From assembly GCA_950295325.1 (NCBI GenBank), contig OX485804.1:41280429-41344428 (forward strand): DNA of 64,000 bases, read 5' to 3'. The notes under the pieces were generated by a model. The model saw only the letters and a list, made by a program, of their open reading frames with translations. It searched no databases and had not been told where the DNA came from. The stretch is from Polytrichum commune (Eukaryota > Streptophyta > Polytrichopsida > Polytrichales > Polytrichaceae). Shown piece by piece: positions 1 through 10,986 of the stretch (the first letter of the stretch is position 1; every line of letters begins with the position of its first letter). The position numbers and the translations under genes are program-made.

Positions 1-195
1 AGAATTGAACTAAAAATTTACTAAAAAAAATAAAGATGACTAAAAATATATAAAAAAATACAAAAGATACTATCAATGATTATGTATATGTAGAAAAATA
101 TCATAAATTTTAAAATTATATATGGCATGTAATATAGGGGTAGCAAACTTTGTCCGCACGTGGTGTCAACTTGACAATGAAGTGACCTCCCCGTG
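1..195. mobile_element. Right half of a second copy of the 51.7-kb hAT-type MITE, cut by the window edge
   Basis: Nearly identical to 51910-52103, including TATGGCATGTAATATAGG and GTCCGCACGTGGTGTCAACT, and ends at CCCCGTG where the other copy ends CCACGTG. The left half lies outside the window, so its target duplication cannot be checked. Confidence 0.8.
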
Positions 196-199
196 CCGG

Positions 200-447
200 T
201 CTAAGCATCAAAGTATCTCATATTGCATGCGGATGCACACAAAACAATTAACTCAATGACACCTAAAAGTGATCCCAAGTGGTGTGAAACATGACCTATT
301 CGTCCAATCATTGTATTTGGCCTATCACTGCATCCTTTACGCACCACCACTTTTACATTTAACCATTTTGGGTCCACGCAATAATCATTCTACTCCTAAT
401 CTAGTGCACTAGTAGTGGTCATTCATCGTTTTCCGTTTTTCTACCTT
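200..447 (+). repeat. Dispersed repeat family A, partial copy
   Basis: Shares AGCATCAAAGTATC, CACACAAAAC, TTAACTCAATGACACC and GGGTCCACGCAA with copies at 2660-3040 and 33605-34000. It begins where the edge MITE copy ends. Confidence 0.7.
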
Positions 448-1199
448 AGTTGATGTCTTAGAATCTGTAATGACACACCAATCAATTTTGGTTTTATCCA
501 ATATTGATTATGACTCAACAAACTAACATTAGAAATATGATATTGGGTGTTATGAAAACTTAACCATATTGTAATATTATCAACCATATATAAGAAGTGT
601 ACATAACATTACTCAACAAAGCAATTTTATTATGTGTACCCATCGAGAACATAAAGACCCAAGTCTCGTTAAGATGTTTTAGGTTTTGAAAGAAAACATA
701 ATTTAAAGTTTTTGGCTATAATGAAGAAAGTCCTACGTGTTTCATCCACCTAGACGATCAAAGCTCTAACACTAGAACCTTCAATTGGATCTCAATAGAA
801 AAAGTTCTTCAAAGAGGCAACATGCACCAAACTCCTTCATAAGTTTAGTGCCCCTTTGGAGGGCTTTGTGTAGAACTTTCTTGTTTTGTCAGTTGCCCGC
901 ATGCTAGTACCTCCTTTCGGGGGTAAGTTGATGTATGGCAACTCATTTGTTCACCTAAACATTTGAGGACTTATTCTATGTGATGGGCGAGGAGGGGGGG
1001 GGGGTAGGGAGGTTAATATGCACATAATAGAATAGGTTTACATTTATATTGAACAAGGCCCAAAGACCAAGACATTAAGCTATTTTTGTTGATATGTATA
1101 TAGTAATGGACAAATATATGCCATTCCAATGCAATTCCAATAGATTTATTGTAAGCATGCCTTCAACAAACACTTTTGGTTTTGAATCCACTTTTCACA

Positions 1200-1530
1200 T
1201 GATACAAAACACATCATGAGAGATGACTCTCAAATCCAAAGTGTGTTTGTCGTCATTTTCTTGATAATTTTTGGAGTTCGTACGAATATCTTACTCATTG
1301 TCAAAGCGAAATTTTCTTTTCTTTTCTTAGAGTGATTATACATGTCTCCTTAATGATGCTGACTATTGAGCCTAAGTCGTTTAATAGATTTTAGCACATA
1401 ATCCCATCTCTTTTAAACACGTGTATTATGGGTGTCTCTTTTGTAACCCACGGTTGACCACACATCACTCAAATATACTAGGTGTTTGTTGAAAACACGT
1501 AACCAGATCAGGCCCGCTTACCTTTAGTCA
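1200..1530 (-). repeat. Dispersed repeat family B
   Basis: Reverse-complement member of a family marked by CTTCACTTTGA(T/C)AATGA, GAGCTCCAAAAAT and GAGATTGGA(C/T)T. No coding capacity. Confidence 0.6.
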
Positions 1531-1536
1531 AAATAA

Positions 1537-1918
1537 GGGTCGGTTCACATGGAGTCCCAAGTCCCAAATCCTATGGCAGCAAGTCCCAACATGGAGGCAA
1601 AGTCCCAACATTTGAGCCTAAGAAAACTATTAAAATATGCTTTATATTAATTAATAGTTGAATTCTCGTTCTTTTATGCAAAAAGTCTCCAGATTGTGTT
1701 GAGAGTTGGATCTAGCTTTTTGCTTGACCCAACTCTCAATACAAGTCCCAAGCCTCGTCTTCAAATTATGTTTCCATCTAGACATCAATGTCATACTTGG
1801 GACTTGGGACTTGGGACCATGTGTGCAATGGTAAGTCCCAACTTTCATGATCTCAACGGTTGAGATTGCATGGATTAACCTCAAGTGACTTGGGACTTGG
1901 GACCCGTGTGAACTGGCC
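1537..1918. mobile_element. PIF/Harbinger-type (Tourist-like) MITE, copy 1
   Basis: Ends GGGTCGGTTCACATGG and GTGTGAACTGGCC are inverted repeats. It is flanked by TAA on the left and TTA on the right, a one-base mismatch to a TWA duplication. TGGGACTTGGGAC motifs repeat near both ends. It is homologous throughout to 45041-45379. Confidence 0.78.
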
Positions 1919-2659
1919 TTACGTCACATGGTGCATAATGTTAGATTGGTGATTTATGAAAATCAAAACAAGCTTGGGTAAACTACAACTCTACAACAAA
2001 ACAAGGTTGTAAAAGGACATGAGGTGGCAATTAGGCATATGAGGAATACAAGGAGAAGTCCCCAATGTTACAATTAGCTAACACACACATAAGGTGGAGA
2101 GGTCATAAAGTGGTTACTAGTGTACGGTTCTTCAAGATTTTGTGTTCACAAATGAACACACATGCTACATTATAAAATCTAATAATCACTTTAAGAACAC
2201 ATGTTTGTGGTATTAGGCGCTTCTACCTTATCAACTGTTGTCGGTTGGTGAAGAATGTTCAATATGAGTTGGCCACCAAATCCACAACTTGGACTTGAGG
2301 ACAATCGTACATTTCAAATCAACATGCGAACAATAGGAGCACGTGTTCAACTGGCATGTGAATAAAAATATGAAATTTATTTAGTAATATTTGGATAGAA
2401 AGAATAAAAAGAGAAACCTAAAAGAAGTCAACACACCGAAGCACACAACATGATTTATTTTGTGTTGAAGAGTATGTGTAAAATCCTCCGCTCAAAGTAA
2501 CAAGTGTGAAGACTACCTCTTCACCCAACGTGGCCTATTCCTTGCCAAGGTTCTTGTGCAAGCTATGTGGACCTCATGTGGTTATCGCTTCCTAAATGAG
2601 ACATGTCTATATATGGTATATGGCAAGGCTCGAGGTAGAAAATTGGCTTGAAATTTGTG

Positions 2660-3040
2660 CAATACTTTCAGAGATAGAGGAGACGAAATGATGAGGAATG
2701 CAAGTTGTATTGAAAAACACATTCCCTGTAAATAATTTAGTAACATCTTCCCAAAGATGCAAGTAAGTCAACCCCCCTTATGTGTATAATAGAGTCTCTC
2801 TGATTTGAGCATCAAAATATCCTACTTTGCATATAAATGCACACAAAACGGTTTAACTCAATGACACCCACAAATGATCCCTAGTCATGTGAAACATGAC
2901 CTATCCAATCAATTATTGCATCCTTTTCGAGCCACCACTTTTACAACTAACCATTGGGTCCACACAAGAATTGTTCTACTCCTAGTGTACATAATGCACT
3001 AGTATTGGTCATTCACCATATTCCAGTTTCCTACCTTATA
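2660..3040 (+). repeat. Dispersed repeat family A, fuller copy
   Basis: Extends from ATGATGAGGAATGCAAGTTG through TTTAACTCAATGACACCCAC and GGGTCCACACAAGAAT to the CTACCTTA end. Confidence 0.7.
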
Positions 3041-3109
3041 GTTAAGGAAGGGCGAGCAAAAGACATGCACCTGTTAAGACGAAATTGAAATACGTGCAAG
3101 GAATATACT

Positions 3110-3720
3110 GACCATTGTAGGTTCAAAAAAGGGAACACGTTTGTGACCACTTAAAGAGAACGAGGGTTTCACTTTGACCTTCCATAACTTTGCATCTCAA
3201 CCCCACTATTGAAATATGAAACCACAACTTTCATGTCTATAATTTATCACATTTGCTACATGAATGAGACGCTTTTTGATCGAGTGAGGTAGACGTGCCT
3301 AATTCGGTTGCTTCTCTTAAATCATACACCTGTATTTGAGTGAGATGTGGTTAGGCGTGGCTCCAAGAACGAACACCATACAAACATGTGTCTGAAAGAG
3401 ATTGGATTGCTACTCAAAACACGATAACCATTCTAGAGTCAACGATGTAGTTAATTGGGGAGGAGGGGGCACAGAGCGTATATGATCATTTAACGAGCAC
3501 AAGAAACTTCACTTTGATAATGAATAACATATTCATATGAGCTCCAAAAATTACGAGGAGAGTGGCTATGGCCTTGATTTGGATGCGCTAGCCATCTTAT
3601 ATTAATTGTGTGTTTCACATCCTACTAAAAGTGGGCTAATTAGAAAAAAAATAGCCATTAAAAACCCATCTACCTTAGGCAACATTGTTGGTCAATAGAG
3701 AAACAATACACCTCGAGTTA
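3110..3720 (+). repeat. Dispersed repeat family B, longest copy
   Basis: Contains AGAGATTGGATTGCTACTC, CTTCACTTTGATAATGAATA, GAGCTCCAAAAATTACGAG and CTTGATTTGGAT, in the family order, plus an upstream block shared with 54870-55140. Confidence 0.65.
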
Positions 3721-4019
3721 CACAAGTATATGAGGACCTCGTGGTGTGAGTTTTCAAAGCAACATTTGACTGTGATTAAGCTATTGGTCGGAGGTTTGGA
3801 AGGTTCCAATGTTTACTTTCTTTAAAATAGTATAGAGTGTCCAATTACACAACGGTAATAAAGTGCGGCCATCACTTGAGACGTCATGCCAACTACTCCC
3901 ACCCACTTTGAAGTCACTCCCTTGGACACACAATAATAAATTAACAGAACCAAGTGGGCTATTATTAGTGCGAACGCAGGACTTGGGCTGACCAGCCTAC
4001 CAAACACTGATGAGTCCCC

Positions 4020-4095
4020 ATTGGCTCAAGCCAAGCACTCACATACCATACCCATACCCATACCCATGCCATACCATACTATACTATACCACATG
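4020..4095. repeat. CATACC/CCATAC microsatellite
   Basis: Alternating CATACC, CATAC and ATACT units, partly pure (CATACCCATACCCATACCC). Confidence 0.7.
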
Positions 4096-4254
4096 ACCAT
4101 GATGTGTTGTCCCAAAGACATGCCGGCATCCATGCCAATTAATTAAAATTACGCCCGTATTTAAATACCGGCATGAAAGTAAGCCCATTGGTATAGTGCT
4201 GATCACGGTATTCAGGCATCCATGCCAACATAAGGTATGTGGGTGTTATTCGGT

Positions 4255-4560
4255 TCGTCGAGAAGAAGTCTATGAGGGGTGAAATGGGCTTCTGCCTCTC
4301 GTGAGGCCACGTCGTTCTTTACTACCTTGGAGACTCCGTCCATGTTGTTCCAAATCTACCAATCCTAGTATCTTCGTAATCCTGTCATTTTCTGTCTTCC
4401 CCGTTTGTTTCTTCGCCTATGCCTCGCTCTTGTGTTTACCCTCTTCTTTGTTGTTGTTGCCGCTGCTGCGGATTTCTTGCTGCGGATTCCTTGCCATCAT
4501 CTTTTCTATTCAGCGTTTTGTTGAACACAATTTTCTGGCTGGATGAGATTGGCATGTCCT
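4255..4560 (+). other. Leader-like segment related to the one before the myosin fragment
   Basis: 4255-4315 matches 27388-27450 (CGAGAAGAAGTCTATG, then GTGAGGCCACGTCG). The rest is pyrimidine-rich and resembles a plant 5' UTR, but no coding exon follows. The small open frame at 4301-4546 has no recognisable family motif. Confidence 0.4.
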
Positions 4561-4639
4561 CCACTCGAAGTTTTTCTAAGGTTTCCTAGGGTGAGCCACA
4601 CATGCAAGCACATCCACGTCACCCAAAAAATGTCTAATG

Positions 4640-4745
4640 GGTTCTAATGTTATTCATGTTCTCCAACTTCTACCGATTAGATTTATAGAACAAAATTTGT
4701 GTTGCACTAGCAAATCTATGATGAAGCACCTAGAACTTGATTTCC
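4640..4745 (-). repeat. Dispersed repeat family C
   Basis: The reverse complement contains TTTGCTAGTGCAACACAAAT and GGTAGAAGTTGGAGAACATG. Other copies are at 6160, 35640 and 59930. Confidence 0.6.
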
Positions 4746-5859
4746 AGTGCACCCTACCACATATGATACACCTAACCATAGTGGGGGTGTCCAAATGAGC
4801 GAATATTTTCAACCAACTAGGTAGAAGCCTAGGGGCTTGCCCTTGGGGGAGGGGGGGACAGGTTCCAACTGGCTTTGTCCGCACCCATCGAAGGTGTTCA
4901 CCTTCGAAAGAAGCAATATTTATCGAGACCCTCTATGATAATTCTTGTAATGCCCGTTTCTTCATTATGTATAAACTTAGACCAACTTGAAAATGAAGCA
5001 ACACTATACTTCACAGTAGTGGCAACATCAAAGTCATCTTTCTTTCTCATCTACAGTGGTTTAAAATGGCATAACTAAAAAATTCACATTGGATATTAGT
5101 GGTTTATTCATTACAAACAGATGTTCATTTGATAAAATTGAAGATATGATTTGAACAACCAAGCACATTACCGCAATACTTAGAACATTGTTTTAACCAT
5201 TTCAAGTTTCAAGATTGGAGTAACTTAGAGATGCATATGTCATAAAAGTCCAAAGTGAATATCCTTCTATTCTATAAGTGATCACATATGAGGCCCTCCC
5301 ATTGTGTTCACTACATTGTTTATGGTAAACATTGTGCTTCACACTATAAACGAGGAAATTAACACTACAAACATTGGGGATGTTACCATGGATGCACTCC
5401 ATATTTCAACCCACATTATATAACATCAAAGGTATGTGTTGTAGGTTGAAATATTCGTATTGGATGGAGAAAGAACGCCCATTTGATAGACTTCCATAAT
5501 GTTGAGATCCAATTGATACATGTCTTACTTGGGCAATTTCAAGTATTAAACTACTAATAAAAATAGACTTTATCAATATTCAAAATTGCCATTTTCTTCC
5601 TAAAAATCCATGTTGAATGTTACTTGTCTAGAAACATAATTTCCATAAAATCATTGCTTTTCAAAATATCATAGTTTCCATGAAAGTTTACATTGATGCA
5701 TAAACAATTCCCTCAAGTATACGGTTCCACACTATATAATGCGTGATGGTGTATATTGCGGGGCACACTATAGTGTGGCAAAAGGTATGTCACATTATAA
5801 ATATGTCCACAATATTTACCACGAATAGCATAGCTACTATACTTACCTATTATAAGCTC

Positions 5860-6080
5860 AACATACAACATAAGGTAGATAAGTCCTAAGTGGCTCATTT
5901 TCTTGACTGGACCCCTTATATTTGACTGGCATGTGGTTTGGTGAGGATCAAAGAGCAAACATCAGAAAGAAAAAAAAAACATGTTTAAAAGAGATTGGAC
6001 TACATCTTCAAATATCAACAACTACTCTACACTCAACGATGAGGACGATTGGGAGGACCGATGTATCTAGTCAAGAAATC
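5860..6080 (+). repeat. Dispersed repeat family B, left-part copy
   Basis: Carries TTGACTGGCATGTGG, AAAAGAGATTGGACTAC and ACTCAACGATGA, then diverges before the CTTCACTTTG block. Confidence 0.55.
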
Positions 6081-6159
6081 AACAACACACAGTTATGTTA
6101 ATCACAATTAAGTAGGGGGATCCGATTTTCAATTTGGTTTTTGCAAATGTTTCATTGTA

Positions 6160-6255
6160 GATTTGCTAATGCAATGCGAGTTTTGTTGAGTATAATCTAA
6201 TTAGTAGAAGTTGGAAAACATGAAAAACGAACCAAATTACATCCACATACCGTAG
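6160..6255 (+). repeat. Dispersed repeat family C
   Basis: TAGATTTGCTAATGCAATGC, AGTAGAAGTTGGAAAACATG and CATCCACATACC mark it. Confidence 0.65.
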
Positions 6256-7339
6256 TTGAGTGGGTGCAAACATTGAAAAATATGTCCCTCATTGTTGATT
6301 GGCGACATCCTTTTAATTACTTCTTGCTTGTTTTTATGCAATTTGGCATTATAAATTTATTATGAATAATGTAAGAAGAAGAAGAAGAAGAAGAATTTTG
6401 ACCCGTAGGGCCAGCGTGAATGAAGAGTCTATTCGGGGGAGGAATAATGTAACAAAATTGTTGGGAATTGTGAGAAGTAGAATCTCAGTGGGAGGCCCAT
6501 GTTGCATTTCCCCAATGTTGCATTCTCTCATGCCCCATTCCTTTGCCCAATGTTGCATTCTTCACTCAAGACATTCTTTGGGCTCGGCATTGATGAAAAC
6601 ACATTAATTCCAATCGAATTGCATAAGGTAGACATGTCTTAAATGCTTGGTTTTATTATTTGCAGCTATAATTCTCAACTTAGATGTCAAGGTTATGAGT
6701 AAAATTGATGTCTAGTATTTGATGTTTGAGTAAAATTGGACTAAGTCCAAGTCCATAATTATAACATGTCTATCATGTATATCATGTATCTACAAAACTT
6801 ATGTATATCATAAGTGTATCAACTCATCCGCCCATAAAATTGAAGCAACCAAAGAATCATGAGTTTGAAGGTATGCCTACATTACTTTAATATGTGTTTG
6901 GTTCCTTTTGAGTACATGTATTTTTGGTGTCCATTTTTAGATCCACACCAAAAATCTTCACTTATTATAGAGCTCATAGTATCTATTGAAGTATACATTT
7001 ATACGAGTTCCAAGAATCATGTGAAAAATGGCTATCGCCTTGATTTGGATATGTTAATTATCATCATGTATTGGTTGCGTTCTTCATATAATAGAAGAGG
7101 TTGGTGCAAAGCTTTAGCACGAGCGATATGACCCGTATAACATTTGTGAATGGCATATTCGTAGTTAAGATGCAAAAGCTATAATAATCCATAATGAAGA
7201 TTTTCTTATTCTTCAAATGATGACAGAGCATTGAACCTGGAACAATGCCAATCTTTTTGGTGCCCGTTCTTGACTACTAGCCTTGCTAATAGGTACCATG
7301 AATAGATGCTGATTCATTATTAAAGGGTTGGCCACACTA

Positions 7340-8450
7340 GATTTTAGCTATCCATTATGTAAGGGTTGAACAACAATCGAGGATGGCACATTAACATGAT
7401 TATCGTTAGCACCCATGCTCTTCATATTATGACATTCATACGAGCCACACCTAGTGATACTGTTATAAATGACTTGATTGGTTCTTTTTTGGACATGTTG
7501 AGCCGAAACACGAGACTCGACAATAAGAGCTAATGACAACTTTACACCAAATGATACATTACCATTGGTGTTTAATATCAAGTGACAAATCATACGTCTC
7601 ATAAGATTTGATGGAAACTCTAACTGTACGTGCGGACACATTGTATGTCAATTATTCGACTCTTAAAGTTGAAGTTACCATACAAAGTTGGTTTCCTATG
7701 TGTCCAAAAGGGGACCAATTAAGTCAATGTAAACTTTACCACTTGGTGTGGACATGGGAATGCAATAACAACATCATAGTTGCTAACAATGATAATGTTA
7801 ACACGTGCCATTTTCAATTGGTGTCAGGCCCTCCACGTCATGGACAACCAACACTTGGTGTGGCCAAATGATTAAGGTCTAGTCACACCAAGTGTAAGCC
7901 ATCCATAATGTTAATGGCCTCATACCAATTGAAGTTGGCATGCTAATATTGCCATTATATAAACACTCGTGCTTTCGTTGTTTTCATAGCATTCCTATAT
8001 TCACACCTAGTGGTAAAGTTAACCGTGACTTAATTGGTCCTTTTTCTGGACAAGAAAAAGTAAAAGAAAAGTAACGCATGTAACAAGGTACCGGCGTGAA
8101 TGTGAGCCCGTTAGCCTAATGCTGATCATGGATGTCCATCATGCAACATAGGTGTTATGCCTTTTGAGAGGTGGGGCGATGCAACATAGGTGTTATGCCT
8201 TTTTGGACATATAGAATACCATCTCGTCTTGAGCTAAAAGTTGAGACTTAGTAATACGATTTCATGATAACTTAACATACATGGTATCTTACCACTTTGC
8301 TTCACATCTAGCGACACATCGTATGCCACATAGGATTTGATGTTGGACATGTCATATGTATGATAGTTTCTAACATTGTGTTACCATTTGACTTACCGCT
8401 TATTAGTGTGGCCAAACCTTTACATTCCTAGTGTAAGAAGTCTTAGCATG
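7340..8450. repeat. Complex of inverted repeats related to one another
   Basis: The block CACACCTAGTG...TTAATTGGTCC (7985-8045) recurs in the same orientation near 7443-7490 and inverted near 7690-7755. Perfect 12-bp arms ACACTTGGTGTG and CACACCAAGTGT face each other around 7853-7905. A further relative lies at 8220-8420. It is probably several copies of one foldback element inserted in or next to each other. Confidence 0.6.
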
Positions 8451-8464
8451 ATGAGCGATGGGGG

Positions 8465-9300
8465 ATGATGGTTTAAATTAAAACCCTAATGGAGGATGGT
8501 GGTTTGAACCCTAATGATGGCCCCGATGCGGCGATGGCGACGGGGAGCTTCGCGGGCGACGACAGGCCGAGGACCCGGCGGAGGAGCTGGAGAGCCTGGG
8601 CCGCTGCTCCGTCCGATGCAACGCAGCTGCCGCCTGCACTGTGCAGCAGCAGCAGCCTGGCTCGCGATTCGAAGCAGGCCTGGAGCGGTTTGGTTGTTTT
8701 GTATTGTGGTGCCATATTCCGCCCCTTTTAGCTCCCGACACCAGGGTTTCGCGGATTGCATGAAGCGTGGCCGGTCTCTCCAGCCAATTCCTGGTGGCAC
8801 GCCACGAGGACAGCGAGCGAGCCAACTCCTGCGGAAGGATCACGGACCACGGGCTATTATGGCGACTCAATCAGGCCTGTAAAGCGAGGAGGTCGGGCTT
8901 CTGCTGCCGCTTCGTCACAATCAGAGAAGCCTCATGGGCGGGCACACAAACAATAATCCTGCCCTGCCTCGGGCTGGATCGCCGTTCCGAGCCGAGTCGA
9001 GGACGGGACATCATGGCGAGTTAAGTTAATACAGCGTCGCAGGGGTTTGTGTGGTCGCAGGCATTTAGCCTGATCATCTTTCTACTTGTGGTCTTCTTTG
9101 AAACCGGGAGGTGATTGGACAACCTCGGCGAGCAGAGTTTGAACTAGTTGCGCATTTTATCGGAGAAGAGACCTGGAGTCAAAGACTCGGAGATGGATGG
9201 CAAGTAAAGAAGAGGGAGAGAGTGCAGGCTTCGTCACTCCTAGCTGAGGGTTTGGATGACAGGTGTGTGGCGCGGAGGGGGCGCGGAGTGGAGAGAGGGA
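8465..9300 (+). promoter_or_regulatory. GC-rich promoter / leader region upstream of the histidine kinase
   Basis: Base composition shifts abruptly from AT-rich repeat DNA to GC-rich sequence near 8510. The shift is preceded by two AACCCTAAT motifs, common in plant gene leaders. Several overlapping open frames occur on both strands, as expected in GC-rich DNA, and none resembles a known protein. The same orientation and about 1.7-2.5 kb distance to the kinase start suggest a promoter, 5' UTR or leader exon of that gene. A separate short gene cannot be excluded without transcripts. Confidence 0.45.
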
Positions 9301-9860
9301 CATTAGAAAGGACGTAGGGTTGTATCTCTCTTTCTAGAACAGGAAACGAGTTTAACCGGCTTCGAAGGCTGTAAAGAAGAAGTTCTTGAAAGCTTATTAA
9401 AGGCGTGAAGTGTGACTAGGTAGTAACGCAGGAACTGATCCTGTCTGCATGCTTGCCGGGCACGGGGCAGTGGTGTAGTAGCAGTGGAAAGCACGCACAA
9501 TAGGGTATTATAATGATTGCTTTGAGTATTCAGGATCAAGGGGTATATTTTGACGCAGGCGAGTGCGCATCTTGAATCTGAGGGGGGCATGGGAGATGGA
9601 CATTAGAAGGGTGTAGTGTTGTTTCTTTCCAGACTCCAGAGCAGGAACGCGTTGAGCTGGCTTCGAAGGGTGTAAAAGAAGTTCTTGAGAAGCTCATGGT
9701 TGTAAAGTGCGAATAGGTAGCAACGGTGGCACTGATCTCCTGCATGTTGCTGGGCAAAGGGCAGCGGTGTAGTAGCACTAGAAAGCGCTTGCAGGAGGAT
9801 AAGGTGCACTGCAATCTAATGATTGCTTTTGAGTGTTCAAGATTAGGGATTAGTACTTGA
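9301..9860 (+). repeat. Tandem duplication (about 300 + 260 bp) in the kinase leader region
   Basis: Unit 1 (9301-9600) and unit 2 (9601 to about 9860) both begin CATTAGAA(A/G)GG and share, in order, a GGCTTCGAAGG block, GTAGTAGCA near the middle and TAATGATTGCTTT near the end. They differ by many substitutions and small indels, so the duplication is old. Frames do not stay open across either unit. It is probably untranslated leader or intron. Confidence 0.7.
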
Positions 9861-10986
9861 TTTTCGCTTTCATGGCGAGTATGACGCACCATGACGAGGC
9901 TTGTCTAGACAAATTTCCTATTGAATTGAAGAGGTAGGCTCTTTTGTTTTGCCTTACCCACTTGGTCGTCCTTCTCTCACTGAAAATAAGTACTAGAGTA
10001 GATGATGACAAAGTAGGGTGTCCATTCTCCATTCTCCTCACTGTGGAAGATTGTAATATTGCGTCCTTTGACAGCATGAAGAGTGTTTTCTGCAGAGCAT
10101 ATGTAGCGATACAACATACAAGTCGTTTGTGACAAAAAATGGAGGCGGGTTATGAAGAGTCGAGGACATGGGGGGATCCCAAAAGAGGGGAAGTAATGGT
10201 TGCGTGGAGCAACTTTATGGATGGGAGTGACGAGAAGGTGTTTTCCGATGTCTGGTGGAGTAGCGATTGGTCTGTAAGAAGACCTTGGACAGTAAGAAGC
10301 TGGAGTTGCAGTACTAGTAATACTTTCGCCACGAGGAGACCTAAATATCGTGTTGCGGAATTACTCTTCGTGTCTGAATTGTAACCATACCGACTAGGAG
10401 AGAGTCTGTTTGGGGATGGAAGACGACATATGGAGACTGTAGAACAAGGATTGTGAAGTGTGGCCCTTGGAAGTTGGTTAAAGTTCATACGAAGATCTCC
10501 AAGATTGATTGCTCTGATGGTTTTCAATGCCATTCTCTCCATCTAGGAAGTCCATCATGTATGGGACACGTCGGATTTCTTGACAGTGAATGAAGAAACC
10601 AGGCATCAGGGCTATGAGTCAATTGCGTAATCAAGTGGCAACCATCTGCGACCCCTTCTTCCGATGTTCAGAAATTCTCGAGCTTGGAGCCGTCTTGGGT
10701 TTGAGAGAAAGTTGAAGGAGTTGGGTCTCTATTGATCAGACTCCTTGTATTTTTTTTAATCATGAGACTGGGTTTTAGGATTCCAGCTTTGATAACTGCA
10801 ACCAGGCAATCGGTACCCCTGATCAGAATCTTGATGACCATTATTGAACAGTTCTTTATGGTATAAATCACGCGCAGACAACCATATAGCAAGCCACAGT
10901 ATTGCCGCTTCTGCACTTGTATTGTTAGAAAGGAGGAAAGCAAATGGTTGGTCACAGCTGACTTGCTGAGATTAACAAGGAGCAAG
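9861..10986 (+). other. Unclassified low-repeat stretch before the kinase start
   Basis: No recognisable protein is encoded here. A short open frame at 10139-10384 (+) has no family motif, and the opposite-strand frame is its shadow. The composition resembles the kinase exons more than the repeat deserts, so 5' UTR exons and a leader intron are the simplest reading. Confidence 0.35.

Noticed and set aside
8473-9024. Cluster of overlapping open frames of up to 122 codons on both strands
   Set aside because: GC-rich DNA leaves many frames open. No motif, no conserved start and mutual overlap on both strands make separate genes unlikely.
10948-10986. Kinase start upstream of the chosen ATG
   Set aside because: The upstream in-frame codon at 10948 is TTG; the first in-frame ATG is 10987. 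A spliced upstream exon cannot be excluded but has no support.
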